Shown here piece after piece: positions 6,822-11,388 of a stretch of DNA of 11,388 bases (position 1 is its first letter; every line of letters starts with the position of its first letter). This DNA is from Saprospiraceae bacterium (GTDB lineage: Bacteria; Bacteroidota; Bacteroidia; Chitinophagales; Saprospiraceae), in the NCBI GenBank assembly GCA_020852155.1, contig JADZBJ010000038.1:1-11388 (forward strand). Reading direction: 5' to 3'. The notes beneath the pieces are model-generated. The model searched no databases. It saw nothing but the letters and a program-made list of their open reading frames with translations, and had not been told where the DNA came from. The position numbers and the translations under genes are program-made.

Positions 6822-6840
6822 AACTTCAACTTTCAACACC

Positions 6841-9800
6841 CTATTGCCTTTCGATCATCAACTTGACCCACGTTGTGCGGTCGCCCGCCCGGAGGCGCAA
6901 GTTATAGACGCCTGCCGGCAAATGCTCGTACATCAAAGTATGATTCAGGCGACCGGATGTGAAATCCGCATATTGCACATTCAGACTTTGACCCAGTATA
7001 GAGAATAGCGCAAATTCTACTTCCGAGGCTGGCAAAGCAGACATTTCCACCTTGAAAACGCCCGCGCTCGGGTTTGGATAAACCCTGAATGTCGTCAACC
7101 AGTCTGCCTGATTAACACCCGAAACAATCACCGTGATGGTTTGCTGCAAGGTTGAAGCGCCACAGGTATTGATGGCCGTCAGCGTGACAGTATAAGAACC
7201 ATTCGCCGTGTAAACATGCTGCGGATTGGCTTCTGATGACATCGAGCCATCACCAAAATTCCAGACATACCCTGTCGCACCCTGCGAATTGTTCGTAAAC
7301 GTAACCGTAGCGCCATTGATGATGTAGCCAAAGGAGCTGATTGGCGATGTGATGGCAGTGATCGCCAGCGGGAATTGCATGGTCGTGCTGCCGAACAGGT
7401 TGGTTACCGTTAAACTCAGGTCATACACACCCGGGTCGTTGTAAGTAACCACCGGAAATTGATCTGTAGAAGTCGGCGGAACACCACCGGAGAACTGCCA
7501 TGACCAGGAAGTCGGGTTACCGGCTGACTGATCGGAAAACTGTACAACCATGGGTGCACAACCTTCCACTGGCGTAGCCGTCCACGCCGGAATTGGCGCA
7601 GAACCCTGAATTTCTATTTGTGCCGAGGTTTCGGTTGTTCCACAGAAATTGGTCGCCTGAAGCGTCACATTGTACAGTCCGGTAGCGCCAAAAGTGAAGG
7701 TCGGATTGGCTTCTGTTGAAGTACCCAGACCATCGCCAAATGTCCACAGATAACTGGTAGCGCCGGTACTTTGGTTGGTCAATACCACCGATAACCCGGC
7801 GGTTTGGGACGTAAAGGCCGCAACGGGTACGGTGTTCACCTGAATAACACCCGTTTGATTGATAGATGAACTACCCGCAGCATTACTTACGGTCAGCGAT
7901 ACACTATAAGTACCCGGCGTATCATAGACTACCGTCGGATTCGGATCGGTGGATGTTGCAGGTGTGCCGCCCGGGAACGACCATGCCCAACCTGTCGTAT
8001 TTGACGAAGAGGTATTCGTAAACTGAACTTCCATTGGCGCACAACCCAAGATATTGTTGGCAACATATCCGGCAGTTGGCGGCGTCACAATCGTAAATGG
8101 CTGAGAGGCCGTCGTCGTGCCGCACACATTCGTAGCCGTCAATGTAACGGTATAAACACCGTCTGTGGCATAAGTATGTACTGGCTGTGCTGCACTGCTG
8201 TTTGTGCCATCACCAAAATCCCAGGTGTAATTTGTCGCACCAACCGTCGTATTGGTAAAGTTCACATCAGCGCCATTCACAACACCGCTGAACGCCGTTG
8301 AAGGCGTGGTATTTACCGTGATGATGTTGCTTTGAGTAGCCGTCGAACTGCCTTGTGCATTGCTGGTTGTCAATGTCACAGCGTATGTGCCCGGATTGGC
8401 AAAAACCACGGTCGGGTTGGCCTCTGTCGAAGTGGCCGGAGTTCCACCTTCAAATGTCCAGGAATAAGCGGTAGCATTGGCAGAAGATGTATTGCTGAAC
8501 TGAACCGTCAATGGCGCGCAGCCATTGGTATTATTAGCCGTAAACCCGGCTGTCGGCGGTGTCGCAATGGTAACGTTTTGGGAGGCAGTAGCAGTGCCGC
8601 AGTTGTTTGTGGCCGTCAGCACTACGGTGTAAACGCCGTCAGTGGCGTATGTGTGCGACGGATTGGCCGATGTGCTGTTAGCACCGTCGCCAAAACTCCA
8701 GGCGTAGCTGGTGGCGCCGGTTGTAGTGTTCGTGAAGCTGGCTGTCGCGCCACTGACACTGTTTCCAAAACCGGCTTGAGGCGTCGTCGTTACTTCAACA
8801 ATATTCGACTGCGAAGCCGTAGCCGTACCCGCCGAGTTACCCGCGGTCAATGTAACAGCATACAGGCCTGGCGCAGCGTACGTCACTACCGGACTCGCTG
8901 CCGTAGATGTGGCTGGCGTACCGCCAGGGAACTCCCAACTAAACGTTGTGGCGTTGGCAGAAGAAGTATTATTGAATTGAACCGTTAATGGCGCACAACC
9001 AATATTGCCTGTCGCCGTAAACGCCGCAGTGGGTGCGGTAACAATGGTCACGGTCTGAGATGTCACATCATTGCCACATGAATTTGAAGCCGTCAACGTA
9101 ACTGTATAAACCCCGTCAGTGGTGTATGTATGCGTCGGGTTGGCATCTGTACTGGTAGCGCCATCGCCGAAATTCCAGGCATTAGAAGTGGCATTGGTTG
9201 AGGTATTGGTAAATGTCGCCAACGTACCGGAAACACTACCTGAAAAACCTGCTGCGGGCAAAGCATTCACCGTTACCAGATTGGTTTGGGTAGCCGTTGT
9301 TGTACCGCCGGCGTTGGAAGCCGTCAGTGTAACAGAATAAACGCCTGATGCAGGGTAAACAACCGTTGGATTGGCTGCCGTAGATGTAGCCGGAGTACCG
9401 CCGGGGAACTGCCAATTGTACGTCGTAGCGCCAGTGGACTGGTTAGTAAAGGTTACGCTCATACCCGGACAGCCATTAACGGGCGATGCCGTGAATGCCG
9501 TCACCGGAGGAGTAATGGTGGCCAGCATTTGGGTTGTCATGACATTGCCACAAGGGCTGGTAACGGTCAAGGTCACGGTGTAAGAACCACCAACGGCATA
9601 AGTATGCACAGGATTGGCGGCCGTGCTGTTGGTACCATCTCCGAAATTCCAGAAATAGGTAACGCCATTGGTGGATGTATTGGTGAACGTCGCTGTCAGG
9701 TTGTTCAGGCTGTAAGTAAACCCGGCAACAGGTGGAGCGAGTACCGTAATGTAATTGGTTTTGATTTCGGTATCAGAGCCTAATCCGTTGGTTGCTACCA

Positions 9801-11388
9801 AGGTGACGCTATAAGTACCCGGATTGGCATAAACGATCGTTGGATTCGCCTGATTGGATACCGCAGGCGTTCCGCCCGGAAACTGCCAGGCATAAACCGT
9901 GGAATTGGATGATGATTCGTTGTTAAACACGACAGTCAAAGGCGCGCAGCCACTAAGTGGCGTTGCCGAAAATTCAGCCGTAGGCGCGGTATTCACCGTA
10001 ATTGTTTTGGTAGAAGTACCGCAATCATTCATGGCCGATAACACAACTGTATAAAACCCGCCGACATCGTAAGTGTGTTCAGGCGAAGCGTCAAAACTGC
10101 CGTTTCCATCGCCAAAATCCCAGTAATAATCTAAGGCATTGGTGGAGGTATTGACAAATGTGATAGTCGTACCATTCACAGAATAGGTAAAATTAGCCGT
10201 GGCCTTGGGCAGAATTGTTATAGCCTTGGTGATAGACTCCGGCCCGCTTGGGCTTTGGAGGGTTAATTTTACATTGTAAGTACCTGGTGTATTCCAGGTA
10301 ACTGTCGGGTTGCTGGATGTGGAAGATGATGGAGATCCGCCGGGGAAAGTCCATGACAAGGATGTGAATGGCCCGGTGGACTGGTCAAAGAACTCAACAG
10401 GCTGCATGGCACATGCCGGAATGGGTTCCCAGAAAAAATCAGGGACCACAGGCACCGTTATGCAGGGCGTCAGGCAATTGGCGTTCAGTTTGCTCGGCAG
10501 AAACGAATTCACTGCATTCACGGATGTCGTACTCCAGTCGCTGGAGGTCGTTACAAACGGGCACATAATAAAATTGTTTGGCGGGCAGCCTGAGTCGTGC
10601 GAGCAGTTAAAATTATGGCCCATTTCATGCGCAGTTGTCACGCGCAATTCTTCGCTATTGGACGACCAGTCTTGCAGCGCATGGTACTTACCTGTTGTGC
10701 AAAGTCCGCCAACAAAAGCGATACCAACGGTTGCGCCATCAAAGTCGCGGGTTGTCCAGATTTCACCCAGGTCGAAGGAAGTACCAAAATTACCGGAGTT
10801 CCCCCAGTCAGCAAAGTCGCCGAGTAATGTTCCTGCATTTGTTGAACTGGTCCACTCATTCGGATCTCCTGACACGAACTGTGTTTTGATTGAAATTTCA
10901 ATATCATGGATAAACCAGCCATTGTAGTTGCCTTGCACGTCGTTAATCACGGCGATGTTGTGCACCTCAACACCTGATACAGAACCATATTCAGCCAGCA
11001 TCAGGTGGTCGGAAGCGATGGCCAATTCCATTTGATAACAAGCCATTGCCGACGATTCGGCTTCATGGTCGTCCATGTCCTGATGTTGTTCGATATGCTG
11101 CATGGATTCTTCCATGACAACCTGCTGGCATGTCGCATCTGCACTGCGAATAACATCGCCTTGCGCATACACCACATACAACGAAGGGTCGGCGTTTTTC
11201 ACTAAATAGGAAAGCGGCTCAATCAGGTACATATCACCGGATTCGCGCACGAAACCCATGATGAAGTTTTTATCGAGCGTGAGGCGTACGTGTCCGCCAC
11301 TGTGCATTTCAGTGCCTTTAAAGGCTTTGTTTTCCGTCGGGTAAGTCGTGTTAATAACGCCGTTGGCCTGTTTGTAGGTGAGGCGATA
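6841..11388 (-). CDS. Secreted metzincin-type metalloprotease with 14 PKD domains and T9SS sorting domain (5' end missing)
   Basis: The reading frame is open to the right edge, so the true start lies outside; the first visible Met (11307) is internal to a propeptide-like stretch. Numbering from that Met, 27 further residues are visible upstream and 1488 downstream. Residues 1-90 resemble an M12B-type propeptide (VRLTLDKNFIMGFV, DMYLIEPLSY). The catalytic domain (about 92-282) has the zinc site HEMGHNFNCSHD (His227, Glu228, His231, His237) and a Met-turn at Met248 in NFIMCPF. Fourteen PKD domains follow (about 288-1394), then a type A T9SS C-terminal domain (about 1405-1488) beginning FRVYPNPSAGVFKVEM and ending in VKLMIERQ. 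The protein should cross the outer membrane by type IX secretion, lose the C-terminal domain and become surface-attached or free. The substrate is unknown. The gene is convergent with prmC, and the stop is TAG at 6843-6841. All catalytic residues are intact. Confidence 0.92.
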   Translation of the reverse strand, partial: YRLTYKQANGVINTTYPTENKAFKGTEMHSGGHVRLTLDKNFIMGFVRESGDMYLIEPLSYLVKNADPSLYVVYAQGDVIRSADATCQQVVMEESMQHIEQHQDMDDHEAESSAMACYQMELAIASDHLMLAEYGSVSGVEVHNIAVINDVQGNYNGWFIHDIEISIKTQFVSGDPNEWTSSTNAGTLLGDFADWGNSGNFGTSFDLGEIWTTRDFDGATVGIAFVGGLCTTGKYHALQDWSSNSEELRVTTAHEMGHNFNCSHDSGCPPNNFIMCPFVTTSSDWSTTSVNAVNSFLPSKLNANCLTPCITVPVVPDFFWEPIPACAMQPVEFFDQSTGPFTSLSWTFPGGSPSSSTSSNPTVTWNTPGTYNVKLTLQSPSGPESITKAITILPKATANFTYSVNGTTITFVNTSTNALDYYWDFGDGNGSFDASPEHTYDVGGFYTVVLSAMNDCGTSTKTITVNTAPTAEFSATPLSGCAPLTVVFNNESSSNSTVYAWQFPGGTPAVSNQANPTIVYANPGTYSVTLVATNGLGSDTEIKTNYITVLAPPVAGFTYSLNNLTATFTNTSTNGVTYFWNFGDGTNSTAANPVHTYAVGGSYTVTLTVTSPCGNVMTTQMLATITPPVTAFTASPVNGCPGMSVTFTNQSTGATTYNWQFPGGTPATSTAANPTVVYPASGVYSVTLTASNAGGTTTATQTNLVTVNALPAAGFSGSVSGTLATFTNTSTNATSNAWNFGDGATSTDANPTHTYTTDGVYTVTLTASNSCGNDVTSQTVTIVTAPTAAFTATGNIGCAPLTVQFNNTSSANATTFSWEFPGGTPATSTAASPVVTYAAPGLYAVTLTAGNSAGTATASQSNIVEVTTTPQAGFGNSVSGATASFTNTTTGATSYAWSFGDGANSTSANPSHTYATDGVYTVVLTATNNCGTATASQNVTIATPPTAGFTANNTNGCAPLTVQFSNTSSANATAYSWTFEGGTPATSTEANPTVVFANPGTYAVTLTTSNAQGSSTATQSNIITVNTTPSTAFSGVVNGADVNFTNTTVGATNYTWDFGDGTNSSAAQPVHTYATDGVYTVTLTATNVCGTTTASQPFTIVTPPTAGYVANNILGCAPMEVQFTNTSSSNTTGWAWSFPGGTPATSTDPNPTVVYDTPGTYSVSLTVSNAAGSSSINQTGVIQVNTVPVAAFTSQTAGLSVVLTNQSTGATSYLWTFGDGLGTSTEANPTFTFGATGLYNVTLQATNFCGTTETSAQIEIQGSAPIPAWTATPVEGCAPMVVQFSDQSAGNPTSWSWQFSGGVPPTSTDQFPVVTYNDPGVYDLSLTVTNLFGSTTMQFPLAITAITSPISSFGYIINGATVTFTNNSQGATGYVWNFGDGSMSSEANPQHVYTANGSYTVTLTAINTCGASTLQQTITVIVSGVNQADWLTTFRVYPNPSAGVFKVEMSALPASEVEFALFSILGQSLNVQYADFTSGRLNHTLMYEHLPAGVYNLRLRAGDRTTWVKLMIERQ
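6844..7095 (-). other. T9SS type A C-terminal sorting domain
   Basis: The last 84 residues of the metalloprotease have the family hallmarks: VYPNPSAGVFKVEM near the start, FALFSILGQ in the middle, then LPAGVYNLRLRAG and a final VKLMIER strand. In Bacteroidota such domains direct export through the type IX secretion system and are removed at the surface. The PorU-type sortase and the translocon genes are not in this window. Confidence 0.9.
7126..10446 (-). repeat. Coding array of 14 PKD domains in seven alternating pairs
   Basis: Two PKD subtypes alternate strictly. Subtype 1 carries W.FPGG (W319, W474, W632, W791, W950, W1109, W1270; worn to FEGG in the fifth and FSGG in the seventh). Subtype 2 carries W.FGDG (W396, W553, W711, W870, W1029, W1188, W1349). 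Equivalent aromatic residues that open subtype 1 domains sit at 446, 605, 763, 922, 1081 and 1242, a period of 158-161 residues (about 477 bases). The central pairs are most alike, as expected from duplication of a two-domain unit. Subtype 1 has a conserved GC and subtype 2 a conserved CG. Confidence 0.88.

Noticed and set aside
8332..10927. Rightward open frames opposite the PKD array and protease domain
   Set aside because: These are by-products of the repetitive low-stop composition of the PKD coding strand; their predicted proteins show no domain and are out of phase with one another.
11305..11307. ATG at 11307 as the true start of the metalloprotease
   Set aside because: The frame stays open for 27 further codons to the window edge, there is no signal peptide after this Met, and the sequence around it reads like the middle of a propeptide.

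Overview
The window looks like ordinary chromosomal DNA of a member of the Bacteroidota, most likely the Saprospiria/Chitinophagia side of the phylum. The reasons are a C-terminal type IX secretion (T9SS) sorting domain on a giant PKD-repeat protein, a Bacteroidota-type LuxC-like acyl-CoA reductase, start codons without clear Shine-Dalgarno sequences, and intergenic gaps filled with short repeats. This placement is inferred from protein style, not from a marker gene.

Layout, left to right. Positions 1-184 hold three copies of a 32-bp GC-rich hairpin repeat, possibly overlapping the start of a leftward gene that leaves the window. A leftward pair follows: an FtsK/SpoIIIE DNA translocase (1225-3756), and 11 bases downstream a LuxC-like acyl-CoA reductase (185-1213). 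A 217-bp divergent gap separates ftsK from a rightward small kinase-like gene (3974-4495), an orphan sensor histidine kinase (4607-5593) and prmC, the release-factor glutamine methyltransferase (5770-6648). A convergent gap (6649-6840) contains a very long inverted repeat. The rest (6841-11388) is the leftward gene of a secreted metzincin-type metalloprotease. It carries fourteen PKD domains, arranged as seven alternating pairs, and a C-terminal T9SS sorting domain; its 5' end lies beyond the right edge.

How the genes relate. ftsK and prmC are housekeeping genes (chromosome segregation at division; translation termination). The reductase probably shares a transcript with ftsK but has no obvious functional link to it. 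The histidine kinase has no adjacent response regulator. The small kinase-like gene lies between two direct copies of an 80-bp repeat. The protease is a surface or secreted protein.

The most unusual features are structural. At least four interspersed repeat families occupy the gaps and abut, or even supply, the stop codons of neighbouring genes. The 3' end of prmC encodes a good intrinsic terminator on the opposite strand. The PKD array has a regular cysteine pattern suggesting a disulfide at each junction between pairs. I found no CRISPR array, tRNA, rRNA, insertion sequence, phage gene or recognisable defence system.
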